A stretch of 64,000 nt of DNA, from the NCBI GenBank assembly GCA_026122225.1, contig JANEZZ010001678.1, forward strand, positions 372,001 to 436,000, in the 5' to 3' direction. The position numbers and the translations under genes were made by a program. This document shows, in pieces, positions 47,270 through 64,000 of this stretch. Under the pieces are notes generated by a model that was not told the DNA's origin, ran no database searches, and was given only the letters and a program-made list of their open reading frames with translations. Numbering within the stretch: position 1 is the first letter of the stretch; each line of letters begins with the position of its first letter. Source of the DNA: Heloderma charlesbogerti. Its lineage: Eukaryota; Chordata; Lepidosauria; Squamata; Helodermatidae.

Positions 47270-47796
47270 TTTATCTTCATGTCCTCATATGACCCTCTTA
47301 CAGCAAGTACCTGTGTTTTGTCTGTGATCACAGGAACTTTCAGTACAGAATGCTGCTCTCAGGCCTCACAGCAGCACCAAAAGGACCTGGCTGGACCTGT
47401 TTGCGTGCCCAAGACTTCAGGGGGTAATCCTCTACCTGTACCTTAACATCTTGATCCGCTCCAGTTTCTGAAAAAGGGTAATAAGATCATCTAGCTCTCA
47501 TTGAACTGCCTCCAGGAGCATGATTTCATAGTCAATCTGGAAAAGAGTTTTGTGAAATGAGCATAGCTGCTGGACCGTCTCAGAGTATGACTAGACACAC
47601 AGCAATTCCACATTCTGGAAGAGAGACTCATCTGTTGCATTCATACATCAGATCAAAGTCTGCCAGCACGAAGGTGGATGTTATGTTCTTGGTGCAGGTG
47701 CTTGGCATGATGGTGTCTCACCAGGACCCAGCAGACTGGTCCAGATTCCATACAAGGCATCTCTAACATATCCTGCTTCTTTTTTTAGGAGTAGAT
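47270..47796 (+). mobile_element. DIRS-like reverse transcriptase relic
   Basis: Across frames the sequence reads Y-L-C-F-V-C-D-H-R-N-F-Q-Y-R-M-L-L-S-G-L-T-A-A-P near 47310-47380, then L-Y-L-Y-L-N-I-L-I-R near 47432, where DIRS elements have Y-L-D-D-I-L-I-R, then V-N-L-E-K-S near 47534, and L-G-M-M-V-S-H-Q-D-P-A-D-W-S-R-F-H-T-R-H near 47701. These are in the DIRS1-type RT order. The catalytic aspartates are lost. A BovB is inserted right after it, and about 90 bp of similar sequence may continue at 51046-51135. Confidence 0.6.
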
Positions 47797-47807
47797 AACT
47801 AGCCCTA

Positions 47808-50800
47808 CCCCTTCATGGATCACTGCCTTGTTGTGGCGAAGGGGCTTGCGTAACTCAGTGAAGCCATAAGCTATGCCGTGCAGGGCCACCCAAGACGGAC
47901 AGGTCATGGCAGAGAGTTCTGACAAAATGTGGTCCACTGGAGAAGGAAATGGCAACCCACTCCAGTATTCTTGCCAAGAAAACCCCATGGAATGTATCAC
48001 AAGGCTAAAAGATATGACGCCGGAAGATGAGCCCCTCAGGTCGGAAGGTGTCCAATATGCTACTGGGGAAGAGCAGAGGGTATTTCCAAGTAGCGCCAGA
48101 AAGAGTGAAGTGGCTGGGCCAAACCCGAAAGGACACTCAGCTGTGGATGTGTCTGGTGGTGAAAAGAAAATCCGATGCTGTAAAGAACAATATTGTTTAG
48201 GAACCTGGAATGTCAGATCAATGAATCAAGGTAAGCTGGAGGTGGTCAAACATGAGATGGCAAGATTGAACATCGACATCTTGGGAATCAGCGAACTAAA
48301 ATGGACAGGCATGGGCGAATTTAATTCAGGTGACCATCATATCTACTATTGTGGGCAAGTATCCCTTAGAAGAAATGGAGTAGCACTCATAGTCAACAAA
48401 AGGGTGGGAAAAGCAGTACTGGGGTACAATCTCAAAAACGATAGAATGATCTCAGTACGAATCCAAGGCAAACCATTCAACATCACAGTAATTCAAGTCT
48501 ATGCCCCAACCACTGAGGCCGAAGAAGCTGAGGTTGATCGGTTCTATGAAGACCTACAACACCTTCTAGAACTAACACCAAAAAAAGATGTCCTCTTCAT
48601 CATAGGGGATTGGAATGCTAAAGTAGGAAGTCAAGAAATCACTGGGATAACAGGCAAGCATGGCCTTGGTGTACAAAATGAAGCAGGACAAAGGCTAATA
48701 GAGTTTTGCCAAGACAACACGCTGATCATAGCAAACACTCTTTTCCAACAACACAAGAGGCGACTCTACACATGGACATCACCAGATGGTCAATATCGAA
48801 ATCAGATTGATTATGTCCTTTGCAGCCAAAGATGGAGAAGCTCCATACAGTCAGTAAAAACAAGACCTGGAGCTGACTGTGGCTCAGATCATGAGCTGCT
48901 TCTTGCAAAATTTCGGCTTAAATTGAAGAACGTCGGGAAAACCACTAAACCGTTCAGGTATGACCTAAATCATATCCCTGATGAATATACAGTGGAGGTG
49001 AGGAATAGATTTCAGGGATTAGACCTGATAGACAGAGTGCCTGAGGAACTATGGACGGAGGTCCGTAACATTGTTCAGAAGGCAGCAACGAAATCCGTCC
49101 CAAAGAAAAAGAAATGCAAGAAAGCAAAGTGGCTGTCTAATGAGGCTTTACAAGTAGCTCACGAAAGAAGGGAAGCGAAAAGCAAGGGAGAAAGGGGAAG
49201 ATATACCCAACTGAATGCAGAGTTCCAGAGAATAGCAAGGAGAGACAAGAAGGCCTTCTTAAATGAACAATGCAAAGAAATCGAGGAAAACAACAGAATG
49301 GGAAAGACTAGAGATCTCTTCAAGAAAATTGGAGATCTCAAGGGAACGTTTTGTGCAAAGACGGGCATGATAAAGGACAAAGAAGGCAGGGACCTAACAG
49401 AAGCAGATGAGATTAACAAGAGGTGGCAAGAATACACAGAAGAACTATACAGGAAAGATCTGAATGTCCCTGATAGCCATGATAGTGCGCTCACTGAACT
49501 TGAGCCGGACATCCTAGAGAGTGAAGTCAAGTGGGCCTTAGGAAGCATTAGTAACAACAAAGCTAGCGGAGATGACAGTATTCCAGCCGAGCTATTTAAA
49601 ATCCTAAAAGATGATGCTGTTAAAGTGCTGCATTCAATATGCCAACAAATCTGGAACACTCAACAGTGGCCACAAGACTGGAAAAGGTCAGTTTACATTC
49701 CAATTCCAAAGAAGGGGAATGCCAAAGAGTGTTCAAACTACCGCACCATTGCACTCATTTCACATGCCAGCAAGGTGATGCTCAAAATCCTACAAGCTAG
49801 GCTTCAGCAGTATGCGAACCGAGAACTACCGGAAGTACAAGCTGGGTTTAGAAGAGGCAGAGGAACTAGAGATCAAATCGCCAACATTCGCTGCATCATG
49901 GAGAAAGCAAGAGAATTCCAGAAAAACGTCTATTTCTGCTTCATTGACTACGCTAAAGCCTTTGATTGTGTGGATCACAACAAACTGTGGCAAATTCTTA
50001 AAGAGATGGGAGTACCAGACCACCTTACCTGTCTCCTGAGAAACCTGTACGAGGGTCAAGAAGCAACAGTAAGAACCAGACATGGAACAACCGATTGGTT
50101 CAAAATTGGGAAAGGAGTACGACAAGGCTGCATATTGTCACCCTGCTTATTTAACTTATATGCAGAGTACATCATGAGAAATGCCGGGTTGGATGAATCA
50201 GAGGTCGGAATTAAGATTGCCGGGAGAATTATCAACAACCTCCGATATGCAGACGATACCACCCTAATGGCAGAAAGCGAAGAGGATCTAAAGAGCCTCT
50301 TGTTGAGGGTGAAAGAGGAGAGTGCAAAAGCTGGTTTGAAACTCAACATTAAAAAAACGAAGATCATGGCATCTGGCCCCATCACTTCCTGGCATATAGA
50401 AGGGGAAGAAATGGAAGCAGTGACAGATTTTACTTTCTTGGGCTCCAAGATCACCGCAGACGGTGACTGTAGCCATGAAATTAAAAGACGCTTGCTCCTT
50501 GGGAGGAAAGCTATGGCACACCTAGACAGCATAGTAAGAAGCAGAGACATCACCTTGCCGACAAAGGTCCGTCTAATCAAAGCTATGGTTTTCCCAGTAG
50601 TAATGTATGGCTGTGAGAGCTGGACTATAAGGAAGGCTGAGCGCCGAAGAATTGATGCTTTTGAACTGTGGTGCTGGAGAAGACTCTTACGAGTCCCCTG
50701 GACTGCAAGGAGGTCAAATCAGTCCATCCTAAAGGAAATCAACCCTGAGTGCTCATTGGAAGGACAGATAATGAAGCTGAAGCTCCAATATTTTGGCCAC

Positions 50801-51034
50801 CTAATGCGAAGAGAAAACTCCCTGGAAAAGACCCTGATGCTAGGAAAGACTGAAGGCAAAAGGAGAAGGGGACGGCAGAGGATGAGATGGCTAGATAGCA
50901 TCACGGATGCAATGAATATGAAGTTGAGCACGCTCCGGGAGAGAGCGCAGGACAGGAAGGCCTGGCGTGCTATGGTCCATGGGGTCACGAAGAGTCGGAC
51001 ACGACTGAACGACTGAACAACAACAACAACAACA
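47808..51034 (+). mobile_element. Full-length BovB LINE (subfamily A), intact
   Basis: A 3227-bp element. The 5' end CCCCTTCATGGATCACTG is identical to that of the copy at 14860-18116, and the 3' end is (AAC)n right after the stop codon. It is flanked by a perfect 11-bp target duplication, AACTAGCCCTA (47797-47807 and 51035-51045). It has a short 5' UTR (65 bp to the ATG used here) and one long open frame. The undamaged frame and identical duplications indicate a young insertion. It lies in the same orientation as DIAPH1. Confidence 0.97.
47873..51016 (+). CDS. BovB endonuclease-reverse transcriptase, 1047 aa
   Basis: One uninterrupted frame encodes an APE-type endonuclease and a reverse transcriptase. 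Endonuclease residues: W-N-V-R-S around N113, S-E-L-K-W with E141, G-D-W-N-A-K at 245-250, I-D-Y at 312-314 and S-D-H at 338-340. RT: P-I-P-K-K-G near 610, G-F-R-R-G-R-G near 658, I-D-Y-A-K-A-F-D at 691-698, Q-G-C-I-L-S-P at 751-757 and Y-A-D-D at 792-795, all intact. The C-terminus reads F-E-L-W-C-W-R-R, V-P-W-T-A-R-R and W-R-A-M-V-H-G-V-T-K-S-R-T. In the family this enzyme nicks target DNA and copies its own RNA there. The ATG at 47873 is the first in frame; a later start near the endonuclease domain cannot be excluded. Expression is unknown. Confidence 0.95.
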   Translation: MPCRATQDGQVMAESSDKMWSTGEGNGNPLQYSCQENPMECITRLKDMTPEDEPLRSEGVQYATGEEQRVFPSSARKSEVAGPNPKGHSAVDVSGGEKKIRCCKEQYCLGTWNVRSMNQGKLEVVKHEMARLNIDILGISELKWTGMGEFNSGDHHIYYCGQVSLRRNGVALIVNKRVGKAVLGYNLKNDRMISVRIQGKPFNITVIQVYAPTTEAEEAEVDRFYEDLQHLLELTPKKDVLFIIGDWNAKVGSQEITGITGKHGLGVQNEAGQRLIEFCQDNTLIIANTLFQQHKRRLYTWTSPDGQYRNQIDYVLCSQRWRSSIQSVKTRPGADCGSDHELLLAKFRLKLKNVGKTTKPFRYDLNHIPDEYTVEVRNRFQGLDLIDRVPEELWTEVRNIVQKAATKSVPKKKKCKKAKWLSNEALQVAHERREAKSKGERGRYTQLNAEFQRIARRDKKAFLNEQCKEIEENNRMGKTRDLFKKIGDLKGTFCAKTGMIKDKEGRDLTEADEINKRWQEYTEELYRKDLNVPDSHDSALTELEPDILESEVKWALGSISNNKASGDDSIPAELFKILKDDAVKVLHSICQQIWNTQQWPQDWKRSVYIPIPKKGNAKECSNYRTIALISHASKVMLKILQARLQQYANRELPEVQAGFRRGRGTRDQIANIRCIMEKAREFQKNVYFCFIDYAKAFDCVDHNKLWQILKEMGVPDHLTCLLRNLYEGQEATVRTRHGTTDWFKIGKGVRQGCILSPCLFNLYAEYIMRNAGLDESEVGIKIAGRIINNLRYADDTTLMAESEEDLKSLLLRVKEESAKAGLKLNIKKTKIMASGPITSWHIEGEEMEAVTDFTFLGSKITADGDCSHEIKRRLLLGRKAMAHLDSIVRSRDITLPTKVRLIKAMVFPVVMYGCESWTIRKAERRRIDAFELWCWRRLLRVPWTARRSNQSILKEINPECSLEGQIMKLKLQYFGHLMRRENSLEKTLMLGKTEGKRRRGRQRMRWLDSITDAMNMKLSTLRERAQDRKAWRAMVHGVTKSRTRLND

Positions 51035-51139
51035 AACTAGCCCTAACACAGGATCCTCCTGATCATCTCACAAATGGATTGCCTGACATGGTGGCTGGAC
51101 AGTAGCTGATTGATCAGAGATGTCAGTCTAGAGATAACG

Positions 51140-51330
51140 TTTTAGATCATAGCCATGATGGATGATGTTTGATTTGTGTTTAGAACCCTTGGCGTGGGCA
51201 GTTGGGCAGAGTAGAGATGATTATGGTTTTGTGCATTAATAGGATGAATATAATACAGCTTTATACATGGATGATATGTTATTCATCAGTAGGTTAGAGT
51301 CCTGAATTATTAATAAGATTAATTGATATC
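51140..51330 (+). mobile_element. L1-like LINE RT relic, part 1
   Basis: Near 51255-51293 the sequence reads N-T-A-L-Y-M-D-D-M-L-F-I-S, the L1 form (L-Y-A-D-D-x-L-L-F-I) of the RT catalytic box. It is cut at about 51331 by a minus-strand CR1 fragment and resumes at about 51814. Confidence 0.6.
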
Positions 51331-51813
51331 ATAGAATCATACAATAGTAGGGTTGGAAGGAGCCTACAAGCCATTGAGTCCAACCGCCTGCTCAGTGCAG
51401 GAATCCAAGTCAGAGCATCCCTGACTGATGGCTGTCCAGCCTCATCTTGAATGCCTCCAGTGTGGGAGAGCCCACCACCTCCCTAGGTCATTGGTTCCAT
51501 TGTCGTATTGCTCTAACAGTCAGGAAGTTTTTCCTGATGTTCAGCTGGAATTTGGCTTCCTGTAACTTGAGCCCATGATTCTGTGTCCTGCACTCTGGGA
51601 TGATAGAGAAGAGATCCTGGCCTTCCTCTCTGTGACAACCTTTCAAGTACTTGAAGAGCGCTATCCTATCTACCCTCAGTCTTCTCTTCTCAAGGCTAAA
51701 CAGGCCCAGTTCTTTCAGTTTCTCTTCATAGGGCTTTGTTTCCAGTCCCCTAATCATCTTTTTTGCCCTTCTCTGAACCCTCTCCAGTTTGTCTGCATCC
51801 TTCTTGTATGCTT
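51331..51813 (-). mobile_element. CR1 3' portion inserted in an L1 relic
   Basis: Minus-strand CR1 from its tail (CATAGAATCATACAATAGTA at 51331) back to the K-K-D-A-D-K-L-E-R block near 51800. It is 5' truncated. The flanks share TTGATAT, a possible short target duplication. Confidence 0.92.
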
Positions 51814-52430
51814 GATATACTTTTGGGTTATACTATTAATTGGTCAAAATCTGAATTAATGCCTGTAGGTAGTATCAAGACACCCAATGTTACTCAGTAG
51901 CAATTTCATTGGTCCAGAATTGGTCCAGTAATGTATCTCGATATATTGGTGCCTAGACAAAAATTGATGTTTTGCATATTTTGGACATCACAAAGGCTTG
52001 TTCAGAAGAACTTGGCTAGCTCTGCCAGTTGCTGGTGATGTAATGTGGGCAATACCTAACTGAGGCATATGATGCGGGCATATCCTGTAGTGGCTTCTTT
52101 TTGGTTGGAAGTTATTGCCCACATAAACATTGTTCTTGAAAAGTCTGTGATAATAACAGATGTCCATGCGCTTTTGAATTACATCCCTGTGATGTGAGGA
52201 TTAACAGATGGATAGCAAAAGTGGACACTGAGTGCCCTTACAGTTGCAAAGAGATTTAAAAGCTTGGAAGGAAAAACACCTACCACCTATCACTCAGTGG
52301 AATGAAGATCTTGCTGTTCTTGCTACATTTGACTGTATCTCCTACAGCCAAAAAAGTTGTGTGGATGCTTATTTAGATACATGGACTGCTTATATTAACA
52401 TATATATTTGAAATGCAAGTGTCAAACCCT
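51814..52430 (+). mobile_element. L1-like LINE RT relic, part 2
   Basis: Resumes with S-G-Y-T-I-N-W-S-K-S-E-L-M-P (L1 has S-G-Y-K-I-N-W-x-K-S-E-x-x-P) at about 51825-51870. Near 52240-52400 it reads A-W-K-E-K-H-L-P-P-I-T-Q-W-N-E-D, like the L1 C-terminal region. Many stops. Confidence 0.65.
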
Positions 52431-59410
<6,980 letters not shown>

Positions 59411-59660
59411 AGAGAGAGCCAGTGTGGTGTAGTGGCTAGAGTGCTGGACTGGGAGTCGGGAGATCCGGGTTCTAGTCCCCACTCGGCCATGGAAGCTCAC
59501 TGGGTGACTTTGGGCCAGTCACAGACTCTCAGCCCAACCCACCTCACAGGGTTGTTGTTGTGAGGATAAAATGGAGGAAGGAGGAGGATCATGTACGCTG
59601 CCTTGAGTTCCTTGGAGGAAAAAAGGCGGGATATAAATGCAATAAATAAATAAATAAAAT
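59411..59660 (+). mobile_element. tRNA-derived SINE with (AAAT)n tail
   Basis: A box TGGTGTAGTGGCTAGAGTGC near 59424, B-box-like GGGTTCTAGTCCC near 59468, then GTGACTTTGGGCCAGTCACA, CTCACAGGGTTGTTGTTGTG and GGCGGGATATAAATGCAATA followed by AAAT repeats. A short TACATG flanks both ends (59405-59410 and 59660-59665). Confidence 0.85.
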
Positions 59661-59694
59661 ACATGCCTTCCAGGAAGCATTTGGCGTGCCACTG

Positions 59695-59880
59695 GGAAGG
59701 ACTGTAGCTCAGTGGTAAAGCATGTGATTTGCATGCCAAAGGTCCCAGGTTCAATGCCTCGTATCTCCAGATACGGCTGGGAAAGACCCCTGTCTGAAAC
59801 CCTGGAGAATCAGTGTAAGCAGTCCTGGGGTTAGATGGATCAGTGACCCAACTCAGTATAAAGCAGCTTCTTCTGTCCCT
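59695..59880 (+). mobile_element. tRNA-derived CORE/MIR-type SINE
   Basis: A box TAGCTCAGTGG, B box GGTTCAATGCC, then CCCTGGAGAATCAGTG and TTAGATGGATCAGTGACCCA, ending in AAAGCAGCTTCTTCTGT. Same family as 6814-7016. Confidence 0.8.
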
Positions 59881-60598
59881 CTGTTGGAAATAGAGTGCTA
59901 GACTAGATGGTCATTCGTCTGATCCATCAGAGCTCCTCTGATGGTTTTGTGCTGGGCGTGTGTTGCTCTCTTGCCTGTTTCTCTCTGTTCCCAGTGCTAC
60001 TCAGAGTTGGCTGGCGGCAGCATTTCCTTTAAGGTGACATTTTTATAGCCTCATTACCTGCACATCACTCTGCACTCAGGCTACTGTTCTTGTGCAGTTG
60101 TTGAGGAAGCCCAAGAATGCTGCACTGTGGTAGCTGAATACTTGAGGTTGGCAAATCAAGACGGAGAAGCAAAAAAAGAAAAGAAAAAAGAAAAAAAATG
60201 AGTTATTTGAGTGTTGCCTGTTGGTGGCTAACTTTCCCTCGCATGCTTCAGCATGCAGCCCAGCTCATCAACAGTGATCTTCCACCATCAGTCATGTGGC
60301 CTCTTTAGGTTTGCCAGATGGCTCCCAATTCCTTTGTTGTGGCCATTCCTTTCAAGGAAAGGCCAAGCCTGCCCCCACCCCCACCCAGGACAATGCTTTT
60401 TTCTAAAAGCAGCATCAGTCTGAGAGGAGAACAGGGTGGTTGCTGCAAAATTACACTGCCACCTCTTTGTTGCCTTCCATGTTTGCCTGTCAGTAGGTGA
60501 CTGTGGTCCATTCAAATACACCTGAAGCTCTATCATCACCTGCACAATTGCATCAGTTGCATGGTTCGCCTACATGGGGTTTCATCATAGGGAAGCCA

Positions 60599-60642
<44 letters not shown>

Positions 60643-62777
60643 TGGGGAGAAATTCATTTTATTCGTATTGTAAAGCAAACTTGCCCAATTTGCCCTTCCC
60701 AAACCAGTACGTGAACTGAAACAGAGTTATACTTTGATATTCGCACTTCTCCACATATGTGCAATGCAATATTCTCTGAATATGTCCAATGAAAAATGCA
60801 TATATTAGGGGAAAATGCACACAAAAATGTATATAGTAGTATAAATAATGTACAAAAACACATATTTGGGGAAATTGCCTGCAAAAATGCATATTGTAGG
60901 AGAAATGTGCATGAAAATGTGTATTAATGTTTGTTTAGACTTGTTTTTAAAAATTGCAAACTGGTGTGGAAACAGGATGAAACAAACTTAAGATTCAAAA
61001 AATGAGAAACTGAGAGAAACCAAAATTGACAGATTTGTCCATCCCATCCGTGTGTGTGTGTATGTGTAGGAGGACTCTGTTAGCTGGTCCATAGTCTCAA
61101 GAAGCTACATAGCACTATTGCAGGCACTTTAATTCCAGCTCCAGGCTGTGCTACGTGATGAGTTGTCTGTCTAGAGGTGCTTGAGTTGGATTCAGTCTTT
61201 TTTTTTTTTTTTACCATGCCATAAAAGGCCTCAACATTCCCTCTGTCCTTAGCTGGCAAAATCTCTGTTTGCACGCCAGTGTAGTGGCTCCTCTGCAGTT
61301 TCCCTTGTCATTGGTAATTCTTCCAGAATGAGCACAGGGAGGAGAACTCTAGGTTGAGTGTGCCAGCAATATAGGTCAGGTGTAGCAGGTTATTTTTGCC
61401 AGCAGGTGGCACTGTGGACAATGGATTCAGGCTGCCTGAAAGCACCCAACAGATGTTCTAATGTGATTTTATAGGTTTATGTTTCGTCAGGAGCTGCTAC
61501 TATGGAAACCAAGATTTGTAGAGCTGCTCATGAATCTCTGGTTAACACTTTCAGCACCAAGCTGATGAATGGGGTGGGGGCAGATGGAATATGAAAGGAA
61601 TTTATTATCATGCATAGATGCTTGTGGAGTCTGTAAACCCTGCCGAGGATGTTAGAGACTAGCTACCCAAATGCAAGATGAGCAGGGGACTCGTGTGTAC
61701 AAGATAGTTGAATCTGGCTTCATAAGATTTCATTCACAAAATGGTTTTTTAAAACCCAGCTATTACCCTATCTGATTTCCCCTCCCCTCCAAGGTATCTT
61801 CGGCTTCCCTTCTGCTACTGGAAGGGATGCCAGGCAAAAGTATAATCCATCCATTCTTTCTCTGGATTCTGTATTTAAATGCTTTGATGGCTATCTACCA
61901 GAGAAGCTGGGCTGCTTGTCTTGCAGGATGGGGTAGTGGCGGTGCACAGCCTCTGCCACAGGGACAATGCAGACATCTCCATTGGCGCATGCTCTCTGGA
62001 CCTGGATCAGGCGTGTTGGTCAGGCAAGGAGATCAGTTGAGGCAGACCAGCTCATCTCTTTAGTGGCTAGAGCATAGCAGAGAGTGAAAAGTAGATTAAT
62101 GGAAACTGGATGGCACTGATCCCCTTGGGGTGCAAATCACATCAAGGCAGCAGAATAACCCAGCACCTGGGCCTATTACAGGCTGCTGGGACCCTGCCAG
62201 AGATCCCACTGCAGGAGGGGGGAGGGGAGCCTTTGTGACCCCGGAGTCCCTCCCGAGCCTGTCTTGCAAGGGGATTTCTCAGCACTTGGAGCGAATGGCC
62301 CAAATGGGAAGTGAATGGGGGGTTTTCATCTCTGCTTTTTGTGCTAATCAAGAAGGAATGTATTTCCACTTCCTTGTGTAGAAGAGAGAACTTGAGAGAT
62401 GAAGGCCAAGCCAGGCATGTGCATGTGTGTTTAGGGAACGGGCACTCTCTGTTTTGATGAAAAAGCAGCGGGGATGGAGGGGTTAACTAAAAGAAGTCCA
62501 GGGGGAAGAGGAGTGAAAGATGCCCCTTTTCTCTGCCTTCTTTCCCCAGTTTTGCTGCTTCCTGATGTTTTCTCCCTGCTGGCTCACTTCCTGTATCAGA
62601 ATCAGGCTAGGAGAAAATGTCTTAAATCAGTGAAACAGGGAATGGGCGGACATCACTGCTGTCCTCCGTGCCACCCCTGCTTTATCACCGAACCAGCAAA
62701 TGCGTGTTTAATAAACACACATGCAGCTGGTTTAGTCCTGAATCAAATGTGCAGCAGAAGCCTTTCCAGGACTCTAC
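59881..62777 (+). other. Intronic sequence with microsatellite and AT-rich tandem units
   Basis: No gene. Contains the TG microsatellite at 60601-60642 and, at 60745-60930, degenerate units of about 30-35 bp such as AAAATGCATATATTAGGGGA, probably inside a decayed DNA element. Confidence 0.55.
60601..60642. repeat. (GT)n microsatellite
   Basis: About 21 uninterrupted GT units, the longest dinucleotide array in the window. Confidence 0.97.
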
Positions 62778-62785
62778 CTCTACAG

Positions 62786-63210
62786 CAGGGGTAGGCAACC
62801 TTTTTGAAGGTAATTTGAGGGGGGGTTTCAGGTCCAGGGGCACATATGTAATTTTTGCCCGTTTGAGGGGATTTCCTCTCCCCTCGTCCCTCCCCTAGAT
62901 ATCCTTCCCTGCCCACCTCCCTGCTCGGGGTTTCCTTTCCCTTACCCGCACCCTGCAGCTGCTCTTCTCTGGTCTTCTTCCCCCAGCCCCATCATCTTCT
63001 TCCTGCATCCCCGCCCCCACCACTGCTCCCTACCACCACACTCACATCAGGAGCAAGGAATCAGGAAGTTTGCCAACTTCCTGCTTTCTGCTGAGCTGAG
63101 CATGGCAGTAGGAAGAAACAGTGGCAGAAGTGGCAGCGGGGGTGTGGGGGTGTGAACGAGGGTATTGGAGGGCACCATGATGCCTGCAGCTGTCAGGGTG
63201 CTGACCCCTG
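62786..63210. mobile_element. Non-autonomous hAT-like element, 425 bp
   Basis: Left end CAGGGGTAGGCAAC and right end GTGCTGACCCCTG are imperfect inverted repeats. Flanking 8-bp repeats, 62778-62785 and 63211-63218, match at 7 of 8 positions (CTCTACAG and TTCTACAG). The interior is GC-rich and not coding. Confidence 0.75.

Positions 63211-64000
<790 letters not shown>

Overview
This is vertebrate nuclear DNA, almost certainly from a squamate reptile (lizard or snake). BovB/RTE LINEs with (AAC)n tails, a Sauria-type tRNA SINE with clean target-site duplications, CR1 LINEs with the ATTCTATGA tail, L1- and DIRS-like relics, Tc1 and hAT-type DNA elements and 5S-derived SINE sequence together point to Squamata. 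Genus cannot be read from the sequence.

Only one host gene is supported: the middle and 3' part of the diaphanous-related formin DIAPH1, on the + strand. Fourteen coding exons between 5074 and 63760 join in phase into 780 complete codons with no stop. In order they encode the end of the dimerisation region, a coiled coil (5074-7917), a proline-rich FH1 domain made of 39-bp tandem repeats inside one large exon (20328-21014), the whole FH2 actin-assembly domain (end of that exon to 56572), a basic helical tail (57508-57643) and the DAD autoinhibitory motif (63674-63760). The Rho-binding and DID exons lie before base 1 and the last coding exon lies after base 64000. One intron (55445-56407) is an AT-AC intron of the minor, U12-dependent spliceosome; the others are GT-AG.

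Everything else is intron, much of it transposon. 1-3354 is a decayed CR1 with ORF1 esterase, endonuclease and RT, joined to a 3'-less minus-strand RTE (3355-about 4665). 7965-14524 is a nested stack: a CR1 interrupted by a minus-strand RTE and by a Tc1 transposon of 1646 bp with 220-bp inverted repeats and a TA duplication. 14860-18116 is a full-length but broken minus-strand BovB with a 12-bp target duplication. 18600-19524 holds L1 and CR1 relics. The 18-kb intron (22561-40923) has MITEs, a 476-bp palindrome, a Sauria SINE, a truncated BovB, a 5S-rRNA/CR1 chimeric SINE and microsatellites. The 11.5-kb intron (43772-55319) carries a DIRS-like relic split by a full-length BovB (47808-51034) whose 1047-codon endonuclease/reverse-transcriptase frame is intact and whose 11-bp target duplications are identical. 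The last 6-kb intron holds tRNA-derived SINEs and an hAT-like element.

The elements do not form a system with DIAPH1; they record successive insertions into its introns. The most notable items are the intact BovB, the AT-AC intron, the FH1 coding minisatellite, the palindrome and the 5S-CR1 chimera.
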